A stretch of DNA of 64,000 nucleotides from Prostheceraeus crozeri. Its lineage: Eukaryota; Platyhelminthes; Polycladida; Euryleptidae. A program made the translations under genes and the position numbers. Positions 24,704 to 37,109 of this stretch are shown here, piece after piece; the first letter of the stretch is position 1; the number at the start of each line of letters is the position of its first letter. The notes below the pieces were generated by a model. The model was not told the origin of the DNA. It was given only the letters and a program-made list of their open reading frames with translations, and ran no database searches. The stretch is from assembly GCA_907163375.1 (NCBI GenBank), contig CAJQUW010015622.1:738680-802679 (forward strand). The letters run 5' to 3'.

Positions 24704-27700
24704 TTAATGTGAGTTCCAGAAAAGTGCTTCGATTTCCAAAATTCCTTCACATTCGAAGAATTCAGATCATTCATTGCGCACAAGTTTTCTCCCTTCCAAT
24801 CATTATTTAAAAAAGTGGGAGGCGTACGAAAATTATTTCACTTGATGATTTCACCATCGGCTTCTCACTATTCCTCACTGCATAGTGCATGCACTAAATC
24901 GAATGTTAGCTAGTTGATGTGTGTTTTAGTGTGTGTGTGAAGTGATATCACAGCACGCACGCATCTCTCACTGGCTCTGGTGTCCTTTGCTGACAGCTTA
25001 TTGTTTGCCATTTCCAATAGCCAGCGATACACGAATTATAAATTCGAGGAGGAGCAAGTTGTCAAATTCTGTGATGTGCCTTTCAATATTAAGGCTACAT
25101 AGAACCCTTCCTCTCTAGGAAACCGAAGCGCGCGCAAATGAATCTAATTCTATGGCACACACAGAATGAAATGTGCAGAAATATGGTACCAGCCTATCTA
25201 AATAGAATTCAATCTCAATCTCGAGATCTCGACTTCAAATTTCGTCATCAGGAAGGGCATCCTAACTTAACGATGTGATTCTGCGACAGGTTGAGGTAAA
25301 TAATACACTGCTCAATTCGAGAAAAGCTGACAAAACTGTAAAATACAAGTGAAATGAAGGGAAACTTAGAGAAATGATGATGAAATTCTATGAAATAGTA
25401 GCACGTATACAATGCGTGCTATGATTGTATCAGTTGCTAGACCATCTGTCAATTTTCTGTTTTATTAAGTAGGTGCATTGTGAAATATATTTTTCTCTTT
25501 ACAAATAATGCGCAAAATGAATTTAATAGGTATAATCATAATATTGCAGTCACTATGCTTCGAACATCTTGAACGCGTGAAATCAATTGATGCCAGAAAA
25601 AACTTGTTTGGCAAAACAACTGAGCTAAAAGTTGAGATATTTTCATCGTTTTATCCCAGCAGGGAGAATGAGATATCATTTTACTTTCATTTCCATTTTT
25701 ATATGAATTTATCATGATCGATTTTGTGAGATTAGAGATTTATATCAAAAGAGGGAAGACAAGCGCAAACAGATGATCAGCGCATCACACAATGAAGTAG
25801 GCGGCACTTCATGGTTGCCAGTTGAATTGAGAGCATCAGATATTATGCTCAATCGCATTTAACACTTGTATGTGAGTTTTAATGCATAACATATTGAAGA
25901 GTGCTGGAGCATGAAAAGAAGTGAATCATTGAAATAAACACATTAGCGCTTTTGATGTTATTACCGATCATCAGCCATACCATCGGCGTTCACATTTGCT
26001 CCAAACATCTCTTAACGCTTATAGATCAATATTTAATCTCCAATTGCTGATAGCTCTCTCTGTAACACGGGAACGCAGTGATTCAATTATTGTTTCGTTA
26101 TTTTATGAATAAAATAGAGAAGAAATACCTCTATCGTCTTAGTATATATCTGAACAAACCTCGATTAAAATTGCGTACAGGCCTATATCCGATGCAATAA
26201 CAAATACAACGAAGAATTTCCGAGGTACAAGCATGAAATAATTATTCTGTGGAGCGACTATCCTCCAATACTCAATTCCTGCCAACTGGGCTGCGATCGA
26301 TCATCAAGCCTGACCAGCTTGAGTGCTCGTTGTTTGTTAGACACTTGAACACGAGATAAGGATTCGTAATTTTTGACACAACTTTACATGTTAATAATAA
26401 TAATAGTAGTGTTTATTTGTCAAAAGTAATGAAAATCATAATTTACAGAGAATCATACAAAATGTTACATATTGCTAATGTTATCTGGCTTTTAATTTTT
26501 ACGACAGAAACTACAAAGGAATTTATTTCAATTTTCATGATTTCAAGAATTCGCAGAACTAACGGGAACTGCAACTCATTCAGAATGGATAGTCACAGAA
26601 CAGTCACAGATTTTAACTTCGTAGTCTCATGGAAAACAATAAAATGCATCTATTCAGGTAGACGTCTTTCTGCTTTAAACCGGTTTCTAAGATTGCGAAC
26701 GCATTCAAAAAAAGCTCAAAACTTTGCAAATCCTTTTAGTCAACGTGAAACATCGATGATCGGAGAGTTTTGATCGAACGATCGCTTCTACAAGCAGAGA
26801 TGATCGGTAAAAACTGAAGCGTTATCGAAAAATCGATCGTTCGAATTCCCTGAATGTGCAAATATGATTGGAGCAGCGTAGGTGAGTATTGATCAGCAGA
26901 TGAAAGAGCACAGATGAGTGGAAGGAAGTTTTACACACATTCAAATCTTTCCAATCATGCAATGATCGAATATCATACAGATACCTGAAACTCTACGAGA
27001 TAGATGCGAAATGATAGATGTTAGTTTCAATGATTAGCTTTTGAATACAGAAAGTAATCACAAATATTTGAAATAATTAAAATTAGCCCGACCATCTTCA
27101 ATTGCAGCAGAATTCAATGGCGGGAGCAGTTAATTAATCGATTACGCACGATTAATCGCGCGACGGAATCAATCGCACGATTCTTGAATGACCAGGAAAC
27201 GTGCGAATCCTTGCAATGTGACTTCTCAATGAAATTTGCTTAATGAGATAAAAAATGTTTCTATTCACTCTTTCATCGTTTGAGATATTTGCAATGCGCG
27301 GGTGCTCGCTCCTGACATGATACATAGCTAGACACAGTTGCCATGTGAAATATCTGTGGGAGTACTCCATGCCCATCTACTTCTATGCCATGCCACCGGA
27401 ATGCGCTACTTTATATCATAACATTAAACACGTTCGTTTATACCAGGTACACGATTTATGCGAATCGTGCATGTTGTCAATGCAGTCAAGCATAGTAGGC
27501 CTCTATCATATCATATTTCCACATTGAAATCATATAAATACATTGATAACAATGCGTATTAATGAATGATTTACCTTTAACATGTACACTATGAGCATAA
27601 CCCGGTAGCAATTCCACCTACAGATTTGCTAGAATAGATAGATGTCCTCAGACTTGAACTACTTAAATTTTACGCATAAAAATTACTTGGCAGCATGCTC

Positions 27701-27721
27701 TGCGCTTTTCTCCCTACAAGG
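24704..27721. repeat. Module A, copy II (without hAT-1 or element T)
   Basis: Near-identical to 622-7340 after removal of hAT-1. It provides the empty sites of hAT-1 (about 25959) and element T (about 24703). The ORF at 26417-26773 corresponds to 6035-6376, but its last third is in another frame because of an indel, which argues against coding. Confidence 0.88.
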
Positions 27722-27725
27722 GCTT
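27722..27725. repeat. Chapaev-like element left target-site duplication
   Basis: GCTT, repeated at 31264-31267. The uninterrupted CAAGGGCTTGTCAGC is at about 7341-7355 in unit I. Confidence 0.85.
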
Positions 27726-28058
27726 CACGGTGCGTCTGGCGTGACTATTAGTGGTCACAACTCCTCCATTCAAAATTCCTTCACAATCGTGTTTAGTGGA
27801 TGCATACTATTGATTTGCGACCCAAAACGAAATCTTCTGCTTATGTCCTTTATTGGAAGCCACGAAAATCCAAAATGGCGCCTTTTTTCGAAATTTTTGG
27901 TTACTTGGCTATATTTAATCGATTACAGGCCAACCTTTGGCTACGAAAAAGTCATTAATCAAGTGACAGAAATTGTAAATAATATATTTCACAATTTTTC
28001 AGATATATTTCAATGGTTAAACTAGTCCTCTCAGTTTCCAAGATGGCCGCCAAAATCA
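27726..28058 (+). repeat. Left terminal inverted repeat of the Chapaev-like element
   Basis: 333 bp, mirrored at 30931-31263. It contains an open frame of about 100 codons reading inward (ending after IFQWLN at 28020), open also in the other arm. Confidence 0.92.
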
Positions 28059-28507
28059 TAAAAGCCATAAATTACAAATTCATGCATACTCATCGTCAGA
28101 ATTATATCGAAGCTTAGTGGGATTTACTTGTAAGAATCTTTGTTCCAGTTGTAAAGACATAAATATGTTGTGGACAAATCAATCATTTTTACTGCCTCAT
28201 CTGCTTGCTATCTGACAATCCTATCATAATTATTACATGTACTTATGGTCAACTTAAATTGCATACATGTAGGCCTATATATCTGCAGTCATAAATTTAA
28301 GGTTAAATCGTAGGTACCTATATACCACATTAAAACCATTAAGCAACAATAAAAGCAATGTAGTAATGATCGAATTAATATAATTCACATTCATAAACGA
28401 AGACTACAAAGTAAAGAGAACTCTGCCTATAAATATATGCAATTATAATCACGCACGTTACTACAAAAACACACTACAAAACATTACAAATAAAAGACAA
28501 GTTTGCC

Positions 28508-30577
28508 TACAAATGCATGCAATTATAATCACATACTGCACGCAGCAACATTTTGAAATAATTCGGGTGACTAGATACAACTTTATACCTATTCCATACT
28601 TTCTTGAAGTCAGCATGTACCGATTCACTGGCTTGCTCACTCCAGACCACCTAAAGCGCAATTGTTCGAAGAACAAAATTCTCCAACATGATAAAAAACA
28701 GCATGCACTTTTGGAGTAACTTGAATCCCAAAGCCATGTAGCTATCACGAATTTTTTCTATGTGTCTACGAAATTGAGGATTCAAAGTTTCTCCAAAACA
28801 TGAATTCACAACGAGATTAAAATCTTCCAAAGCAGTGACATATCGTAAACAACGAAGGGGACACATTACCCGCAAAGAATCAATTCGGGTCAACAACTTT
28901 TTGCAAGCGTTTCCATCAAATGAACCGCCATGAATGGCACTACGTTCCACATGACAACACTTGCTCCACAGCAGAGCGCCACCCCATGTCTTCAACATTT
29001 CATTATAAATCTTATTCACAATTCCAAGTAAAAGATGCAACTCCGGTGGAGGCAACACTTCAACAACGCGTTGGTCAAGCTCACCTTTCAACAGTGGAAC
29101 ATGGATGACATTGTCATACCTTTTAGCGGCAGTTCTGTCGGAGTTCTGCTGGTAAAACTTCCGGAATTGTTCTGTTACATTACCGAGTGTGCGTGGGGCA
29201 GCATTCGATTTCAGATTGTCAAGGTGGGCACGGCACCAAGAACATGGTGACTAGACGAATGACTCATAAGTCCTAGAAGAATGTTCGCCATCTTCAGATC
29301 CGTAGCGAAACGAAGAGGATAGCGCGTGCTGTTCCAAAGCTCTCTCATGCGAAGGTGAATCCATATTTTGAGCATGTTCGTATAGGTCTCGTCTACATTG
29401 GGAGCAAGTGCCACAATAAAAAGTTTCTTGACACCGGCATCCTTCGAAGAGGACATACTGCTCCGACAGTTTTGATTCATGCTCTCTGGCTCACCGGTTT
29501 CGACGAAGCTGAAGCATATTTTCATGAAGCCGCCTCCTCCGTCAACACCAAACTTCAGAACCGGCTCTGAAATACGTCGTCGCTGGACAATATCGTTGAT
29601 AAAGTTCTCCAAGTCGTGGCAAAAGATAAGACTTTCACTACTCTAATTCGACGACACGACGAATTCAAGTTTCTTTTCAGTAAAGTAAGAATCCAAAAGA
29701 TGACTCCTATCGTCAAGCCTATCTTTCAATCTGGGTTCTACAATAGAGCGATCATTATTCGCACGAAGATGAGAAGCCTAGCGTAAAGTTTGCCGCTTAG
29801 AGAATTGCATATCAACTTGTATATCAAGCATGTCATCAGATGAGAATCGTTGAGGACACTTGTCGAACGACTTTGCGCATGTGGAATCCCGTCGATATCT
29901 CACAGGGCGACCGGTGTGTTGGTTAAGTTACACAACCAGTTGATTCGTCGGTTGCTACATCATTGATTAGATCGGATGCAAAATTTGCACTAGGATTTGC
30001 TGTAGCGCCAGGTGAAGAGAGCACTTTCAAGTTTTCATGTCACTTCGTATTTGTACATACGTGTGATTTTCCTTTCTTCAGGATAGTCAAACAAAAGCTG
30101 CAGACTTTCATTGCTTCTGGGACGAAACGAAATGAGAACATTTTGTTTTTGTCACTATATTCTGGATATCCTGATGACGAAACTCGTGAAGATGGATCAC
30201 TAGAAGCTGATGAGGTGTTCGATGATTCGAGGTTGGTGCCAATCCTTGAGCCGGCAATTGCACAAATCAGACAACGTAAACGATGTATTTGACCGTAATA
30301 CATGTGGAAGTCGACTCAACAATAACGATGAAAAATCGGTAAAAACGTCGATCCTGTGAAGGAATATTCCTCTGGAGTATTCTAAAATCACAATTCTACA
30401 TGATCCACAAAGGACGCAGGGTAGTCGATCGTCGTTCCAGTCAAGTCCATTTATCAGATGTTCTTCGATCGTCGTTTTTTGCTGATCAGTTATTTTTATC
30501 ATCTCTTTTGTTTTCTTAAAGCAAAGCAAGCAAACCCGTTTTCTATTATTTTCATGACTTGTTTTTTCTCTCGGCAT
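28508..30577 (-). pseudogene. Chapaev-like transposase, broken
   Basis: Read from 30577 downward. The N-terminus MPREKTSHENNRKRVC has zinc-binding CLLC and CVLC pairs. A frameshift near 30300 leads to CLICAIAGSR and a Ser-rich linker, then CSFC...HVC. Next is a TGA just before 30040 at a position likely to have been Arg. At 29612-29211 comes the catalytic core with the first Asp in VDGGGGFMK and the second in ATDLKMANILLG. A frameshift follows, then CSWCRAHLDN and PPPELHLLLG with HGGSFDGNAC. Last, in another frame (about 28640-28508), VWSEQASESVHADF holds the candidate catalytic Glu, ending at the TAG 28508-28510. About five lesions are visible, yet every motif survives. This motif order is shared by many unnamed invertebrate transposase-like proteins; the Chapaev name is my best assignment. 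Confidence 0.75.
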
Positions 30578-30857
30578 GGCACTATCTCACCGTCCATCAA
30601 CGAATGAAGTAAACATTTGAAACAAAATCGACATAGTATATAAAGTTACGAATATTCACACGTGGCCTAGATATCTAGGATTCAAAATTTGAATGTAATC
30701 GGCTAGCGTGAATGAAACCTTTCAATCAATGGTTGATCTTTTGCATAGCGCAACGTTGACACAATCATTTTGCATGGATATCTTGTAGAGAACAAAGTTT
30801 CCTTCTTGAGTATTTCGCAGCTTACTTAGAAAGTTATATAGATATTATAACTACAGT

Positions 30858-30881
30858 GATGATGATGATGATGATGATGAT
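30858..30881. repeat. (GAT)8 microsatellite
   Basis: Eight GAT units about 50 bp inside the right inverted repeat of the Chapaev-like element. Confidence 0.97.
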
Positions 30882-30930
30882 GCAGATTTTATTTTATTTA
30901 TTAATGAGAATATTCATGAATTTGTTTTAT

Positions 30931-31263
30931 TGATTTTGGCGGCCATCTTGGAAACTGAGAGGACTAGTTTAACCATTGAAATATATCTGAAAAATTGTGA
31001 AATATATTATTTACAATTTCTGTTACTTGATTGATGACTTTTTCGTAGCCAAAGGTAGGCCTGTAATCGATTAAATATAGCCAAGTAACCAAAAATTTCG
31101 AAAAAAGGCGCCATTTTGGATTTTCGTGGCTTCCAATAAAGGACATAAGCAGAAGATTTCGTTTTGGGTCGCAAATCATTAGTATGGATCCACTAAACAC
31201 GATTGTGAAGGAATTTTGAATGGAGGAGTTGTGACCACTAATAGTCACGCCAGACGCACCGTG
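30931..31263 (-). repeat. Right terminal inverted repeat of the Chapaev-like element
   Basis: Mirror of 27726-28058; differences include GGATGCATACTATTG against GGATCCATACTAATG and one base in the GATTACAGGCC region. Confidence 0.92.
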
Positions 31264-33210
31264 GCTTGTCAGCACGGCTAGGAATGGCCCAAAGTAGCTG
31301 AACATATCTAGAATGGCTGAGTTAGCTGAAGGACTGCACAACGGGTTGAATGTGGGTACAGCATGCATTTGTATAGATGCATCAATAATTGGTTATTATG
31401 GTGTACAAAATTAAGACTTCATAACATGCCGAAGGACGACAAACCTAAGGAACATGCTAAAATCCTTTGCTCGTGTATCCGGCAAAAATATGCACTAAAT
31501 CTGATAGCAATATTATCGGATGAACTTATTCCCATTAGAATCGCTCGCGCATAGAAGATAAAATATTTTCATGTGACCTTTTTCATTGCGGATAATGAAA
31601 ATGACTGCTCACAAACAAAAACTTATGTCATGAAAATTTCAATAATGATTGAACAGTCCATACTTCGGAACACTCGAGTCACGAGAAGCAATAAGATACT
31701 GCAAGTGCGACGAAAGTCAATGCTATCAATCCGATTTCTATGAATATTATGATCGCTAAATGATTTAATCTTTCCTGTCGCATCGTACATTGTAGCCATG
31801 TTTTCATGCGCTTTGAAGAGTTCGTTCCTTCTTTCGGTTGATGTCGTATACAAAAAGGTGCAACAGTCAAAAACAAAGTCAGTTTTATTGCTTCATCATA
31901 TAGAATTCTCAGTTCATGGGGAAAATTCACAATTATGGTCAGCACCTCCTCAACACTAGAATACGAGTGTTGTTCTTTCAACATTCTAAGCGGAGTGGTC
32001 AGGTGCTCTATATCAAACAGGATATGCAGATTTGTGTCATTGCAAAGTCTAAAACGTTGTAGAATTCAGTTCTGAACTATTTATCTATTTCTTGCTGATA
32101 TTCTGCTGAGGAAGAATCAAAAGGGAGTGATCGAGCGTTAGGTAATCGTGGTGGACTCAAGTCTAACTTTCCGACTTTCGTCCGAGCGTCAGCAGTAACA
32201 CTTCCGCAGACTTTGAATAAATCTCTTCATGGTATCCATCTGCTGCGATGATCATATCAGAAACAGTTTTACTCTTATTTGTAAGAAGATTTCTCAATTA
32301 TCAAGTGGAGAAAGAGCAGCTTTCGAAAGCGAAATAAGTATGAAAGTATTTCCTGATTTAAATTTGTCTAGCAGGTTTCTGGCCTTCATTAATACATCAT
32401 TTTGAAGGTCATATGATGCAGTTTCTCTACAGCTCTAAAAGTTGGGAGGGGGGAACATCTCCTGTCTCCCCCTTGGTGGCAGAGCCCACCAGCACATTTG
32501 AGCGCAGAGGAATGTGTCCGTCTACTTGAGAGTGAGGAGTACCAGTTTCGCCTCCATAGACCTTGCCAAATATTTCTTGATTTGATGCGTCTACTAACAA
32601 ATAGACAGTAGCAACAGAGTAAAAGAACATTGGTTCTGGAGGCTCTGATAACTCATTGAAAAGCTACTGCACTGTGACTGGGCTTCCCAGCTGTATGTGA
32701 TGATTAATTGCTATTAATAAGCCACCAGGAATCCCCACACACAATGAGACATACTACTAGCCTAACTAAAAATAGAATTCAATCTCAATAGCGACATCTC
32801 GACTTCTAATTTTACAAATACCGAATGTAGTTGCGGTGTCTAGCTCACGGGATCATGGGATCCATTCACTTGTCATTTTAGGAGTTATTCATACTCGTAG
32901 ATGCTTCAATAGTAATTAAATCGCTATCGATTGTTCAACAAGTGGAAACTGTATAGATTTTCGAATATTTTTTGACATTTTTCATAATGTTTCTCATTCA
33001 ATGTTGTATTACAGTTGTGTAGATATATGCCTCTGCTTTGAATAAAATGTTTGATTGCAAATTTCCTACCAACTTACATTTTAGTCATTCATGTACACAT
33101 AGGTACAAGTAGAAAGTTTAATAAAATAACAAGAATCAAAAAATAATTTCTTCTAAAACTACCACTGCTACTTCGATTCACTTTAGGACTAGATCAATTG
33201 TATGACCATC
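31264..33210. repeat. Module B, copy 4
   Basis: Clean match to module B copies 1 and 2, beginning with the duplicated GCTT. It carries the fourth hAT relic. It ends abruptly at about 33210, where the other units run on into the hAT-2 left flank. Confidence 0.85.
31623..32023 (-). pseudogene. hAT C-terminal relic, module B copy 4
   Basis: The frames 31679-31984 and 31623-31853 contain VEEVLTIIVNFPHELR, LYDEAIKL, TMRQERLNHLA and HNIHRNRIDSIDF. TMRQERLNHLA is the best-preserved version of that motif in the window. Confidence 0.72.
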
Positions 33211-33350
33211 GGATTGCTCTGAATTCCTTCAAAATGCTCCGATCGCCACGATTCCTTCAGATTCGAAGTCTAACTTCTATCTTCTTCCTTCTTCCTTCTA
33301 GTCAAACGGAAGAAGAGACGATCTGTCTAATTCTGTGGTTAAGTTGTGTG
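33205..33350. other. Filler sequence at a deletion junction
   Basis: About 145 bp absent from units 1 and 2 replaces roughly 1.1 kb (equivalent to 9380-10486), including the left end of hAT-2. It is rich in CTTCTTCC and ATTCCTTC words. Its origin is unknown. Confidence 0.7.
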
Positions 33351-35933
33351 TAAAGTTGTGTGTAAAGTTCATCATGACCTAAATTACGATCCGTCAACCT
33401 CACGTCCTTTCAGGATTCCCATGCTATTTGTGACATGAACTACAAATCAACTTGAGTTTGGGCACATTTTTTGCGTGCTGAAGATGGGCAGTCTGCGTGT
33501 TGTCGTGAATGTCCAAAGGTCATCAAATGCACGGGTGGCTCAACCAAAGGATTGCATACTCATCTCAAGTCAGTTCACAGGACTTCAACATATTCGTCAG
33601 CATCATCTAACATGCAAGATGAGAGCTGCGAATCATCACCGCATCCACCGAAGAAGCAGAAGTTGAATGATCCTGCACAGCTATCTATTTCGAAATATTT
33701 AAAGCCACTTGACGAGAGGTCACTGACATTCAGAGTAGCACGTATGGCTGCGAAAGACAATATGTCATTTAACACTCTCGCGACGTCAGAAGACTTGAGA
33801 TTTCTCTTCAAATCTAAGTTTGGTCGCTTCCCGGATTCAAGATCGACAATCCAGAAGATAGTGTTCAACTTCGAAACTTCCGTGTCTGACCTCGTAAAGA
33901 AACGTTTTAACTCTCGAAAAGCGGACAGTGCAAAGTTTTCTATAACATTCGACGAATGGACATCTATCAATAATCGACGCTACATGAACATCAATCTCCA
34001 CGACTATTGTGAGGCCGATGAAGGCCGTGTGTTCTACTGTCTTGGTCTCGTCCGAATCTTTGAATCGATGCCTGCTGATAAGTGCCTTGAACTTATTAAA
34101 ACACGTCTATCTAAATATGACCTAGAACTGACGGACGTCATCGCATTCTGCACGGATGGAGCCAGTCTTATGAAAGCTGTGGGTAAGCTGGCAAATGAAC
34201 AGCATCAAATGTACTTGTCACATGGCATTCACCTATCTGTTAGTGATGCCATGTATGGCAGAAATCTTTCATCTAGTGTTCAAGTGACTGATTCGGACGA
34301 AGGAGATTCAGAAGAGGAAGAAGCCAGTGATGATATCGGCACCCTTGTCGCTTCTTACAAAGTCTGTGTTGAGAAAGTTCGTCGCATAGTGAGTTTATTC
34401 CGAAAGTCGCCTGTTGAAAACGACCATTACAGGTTTTCGTGAAGGAATCTTTTGGCAAGGAACTTGTTCTGATTCGCGATATTCGAATTCGTTGGAACAG
34501 TATGTATGATATGTTGGAAAGATTCTTAAAGCTTCAGACATGTGTCCAACAAGCTTTGCTTTCATCACACAAAGACCATCTTTTTCTCAGCTCAGAAGAG
34601 CTGGGTGTGATCCAAAATGTGTGTGATACCTTGCTTCCAATTTCTACAGTTTTGACACATTTGAATCAGCGGAACATCGACTTGACCACTGCAGAGCATG
34701 TGATTGATTTTGTCACAATGAAGCTGGAGGAACTTGAACAATCAAATTGCAAAGTAAGCATTTACAGTTATTGGAATAAGAGAATGACTGAACGATCAAC
34801 CATGATGACTAAGCTGCTCGCTCTCTTGCAAAGTGGCAATTTCGAAAGGTCGTCGATCCAACAAGCGAAGCAATTCATTACAAAGCTCCTCGAACAAGTC
34901 AATTTCGCCATGCGACCACTTATTGAAGCTGATCATGCACTCGATCAATCACAGTCATCAAGTGATGATGGACAAAGTGGAAGAAGTGAGGAATCTATAT
35001 CCAATGAGCTAAACTCTTTCTTGAAGAAACAGTCACCGATTAATTCAGCGGTGTCTGAGCCACCGCTATGTCGTGTTGTCTCAAAGGAGTTGGATTATTT
35101 GAAGACCACATCAAAAAGAGACGAAATTCTGGAGCAGGTTTTCAAATGGCTTCGTAGTGTTCCACCAACAAGCGTCGAAAGTGAAAGAGCTTTTAGTGTG
35201 GCTGGATCATATTGCACGAAAGTTAGGAATCGGCTGAGCGACAAAAAACCTGCATTCAGTGTGTGTGCTGAAATGGTTTTTTGCCAAGATTTCCTTCCTA
35301 TAGTGTGATGGGATTTTGTTGTTGATATTTTGTTCGCTATTCTGACCAAATGCTCAAAATTATTGAGCGATTTTGTGACTTACATAGAATAGAGAGTATC
35401 TAATTACATGTGATTCATCGCATTCCCTAAAACAAGCTTCTGTCTCTCATAGGCAAAGAGTACCTATTACACAAGTAGCACTGATACTATCAAAATAAAA
35501 GCACCATTAAAAGTTATACTAGAACCACAATAGAAAGTTAAGGTTGATGTAAGTTGATCTTAAGGAATCGCAAACATGTAAATCAAGTTTTAATCAAGAG
35601 CTTTCTTATCCTTTATTGGCATTTTGACAAAAAATGTACATTACACAATGCCGATTCTCGGAAAGAACAAGATGAGCAACATGAGAGACTCCTAATTATA
35701 ACCCTACAGGCCTAGGCCTCCATGGCCAAAGCTTATGGCTGCAAGTATTTTCATATAGGCCTTAAGTTCTTAGAATCCCTGGATCCCAGGATTGAGATGG
35801 AAGCGGGATTGCAATCCCGGGATTAGAAAAGGATTCCGGGATTCGACATAATCCTAGCACAATTTTTGAGCATAAAAGCATAAAAATTTAGGCATAAATT
35901 GTCTCTCTCAGAAGCATAAAATCACCATCCCTG
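33351..35933 (+). mobile_element. hAT-2 copy 3, left end deleted
   Basis: It starts within the 5' leader (AAAGTTCATCATGACC, the empty site for hAT-3) and ends at the normal right terminus ...CACCATCCCTG followed by CTCATGAC. Without the left terminus it could not be mobilised. Confidence 0.87.
33435..35308 (+). pseudogene. hAT-2 transposase copy 3, one stop and two frameshifts
   Basis: The same protein as 10560-12434. Near the start 9 nt are lost in frame and GGA has become TGA at 33453-33455, so the long open frame begins only at 33471. It is then open for over 320 codons (CRECP, HLKSVH, TFDEWTS, CTDGASLMKA). A 1-nt loss near 34425 shifts the frame, which resumes at 34439 through VESERAFSVAG. 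An extra A near 35247 replaces the last residues. It is the longest single open frame of the three copies. Confidence 0.9.
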
Positions 35934-35947
35934 CTCATGACTCTGAA

Positions 35948-36153
35948 CCAAGTTGTGGATCCAGGTCAAACCAGATGTTCCATTTTGAAAAACAAGTCTG
36001 CACTGGATACGAAGCACTGTGCATTTCGCTTACAACCAGCAAGCATGGTCACGTTCTCATAGTCACCGGTGGTGAGCGAAATGCACAGTGCCTCACAGTG
36101 CAGACTTCTTTTTCATAACCGGACATCTGATTTAACCTGACTCCACAACTTGG
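35948..36153. mobile_element. Foldback MITE F, copy 3
   Basis: Same palindrome as 13084-13289, nearly identical in sequence. Confidence 0.8.
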
Positions 36154-37100
36154 ATCGCATAGTGGATGAACTACTTAATAATCGCCATTCATCTCAGACT
36201 ATTTCAATTAGGCCTACTCAATTAAATGCTGATCATTTCTTTCTTATAGACTTTACAGGAACAGATGATGTATAGTTCTGCCTCCTGCTTGGAAAATTGA
36301 TCTTAGTTGTTCAGGTTAGTACTGAGACTGCAATTCAACACTTCTCGATAACCAAAAATGATGCAAATTAGTGGTAAATGCAGTATAAATGGAAAGTAAT
36401 ATCTATTATGTAGACTCACTACACGAGTAAGTGACTCACACTATTCAAATCACCCATGCCAATTCGTCACTGACGGTTGGATTATGTGAAGCAGAAAATT
36501 CTACATAAAGAGAACTACATGTAGAAAAAGTAAAATTTCATATACTGTTTATCTACATGTAAATATACTGTAGAACGATTTGTTTCGAAATCCTGTCATT
36601 GGCCAAGATATTTCGGGATGCGTAAATCTAGGGATTGCAGTCCCTACTATTTGTTTCAACACTGAATTCTTAGCCGTGAATTACACTAAATTATAATACA
36701 TGTGAGTGATGTCTGCTTTGAAGACTCTACAAGAATGAGTCTTTCCGCAATCTCGGAAAAGTTAGATTTGTTTCAGAAGTACATGAACAGATTGTTTCGA
36801 GGACAAAACATGTCGCTAGCAATATATGAGCGTCAGGTTACGCTAATTTTGAAACCCGACTATATAAAAGACAACCCGAGTCCTTTAACCCACTGTCAGG
36901 GAGATCCGGTATGCAAGGAGAAGCCATGGCATCATCGACACTGAAGACCTCAATACGTTAATGATTAATGTAGTGCTAATCAATGTAGAAATCAATTAGT
37001 ACCTCAGTGTAATTCTAATGATTATGTACTTTAATACTCATGCATCGGAAACCATTGATGATATCAAATGCATTTACTATGAGTGATCAATGTTTTATGA
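36154..37100. repeat. Module D, copy 3
   Basis: Near-identical to 13290-14250; no supported gene. Confidence 0.78.
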
Positions 37101-37109
37101 ATGTGGGTA

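Larger units (their letters stand above)
27726..31263 (-). mobile_element. Chapaev-like (CMC) DNA transposon, 3,538 bp
   Basis: The element starts CACGGTGCG and ends CGCACCGTG. Its two inverted repeats (27726-28058 and 30931-31263) are about 333 bp long and differ at about three positions. The 4-bp duplication, CAC...GTG ends and a DDE transposase with DGGGGF and CxWC motifs fit the Chapaev branch of the CMC superfamily (family knowledge). The first seven bases differ by one from the RAG recombination heptamer CACAGTG. The transposase (28508-30577, minus) is broken. The boundaries are confirmed by the empty site in unit I. Confidence 0.85.

Noticed and set aside
27642..28025. 127-aa plus ORF and its twin at 30964-31368 as genes
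   Set aside because: They begin outside the transposon and lie mostly in its inverted repeats; kept only as a question about the arms.
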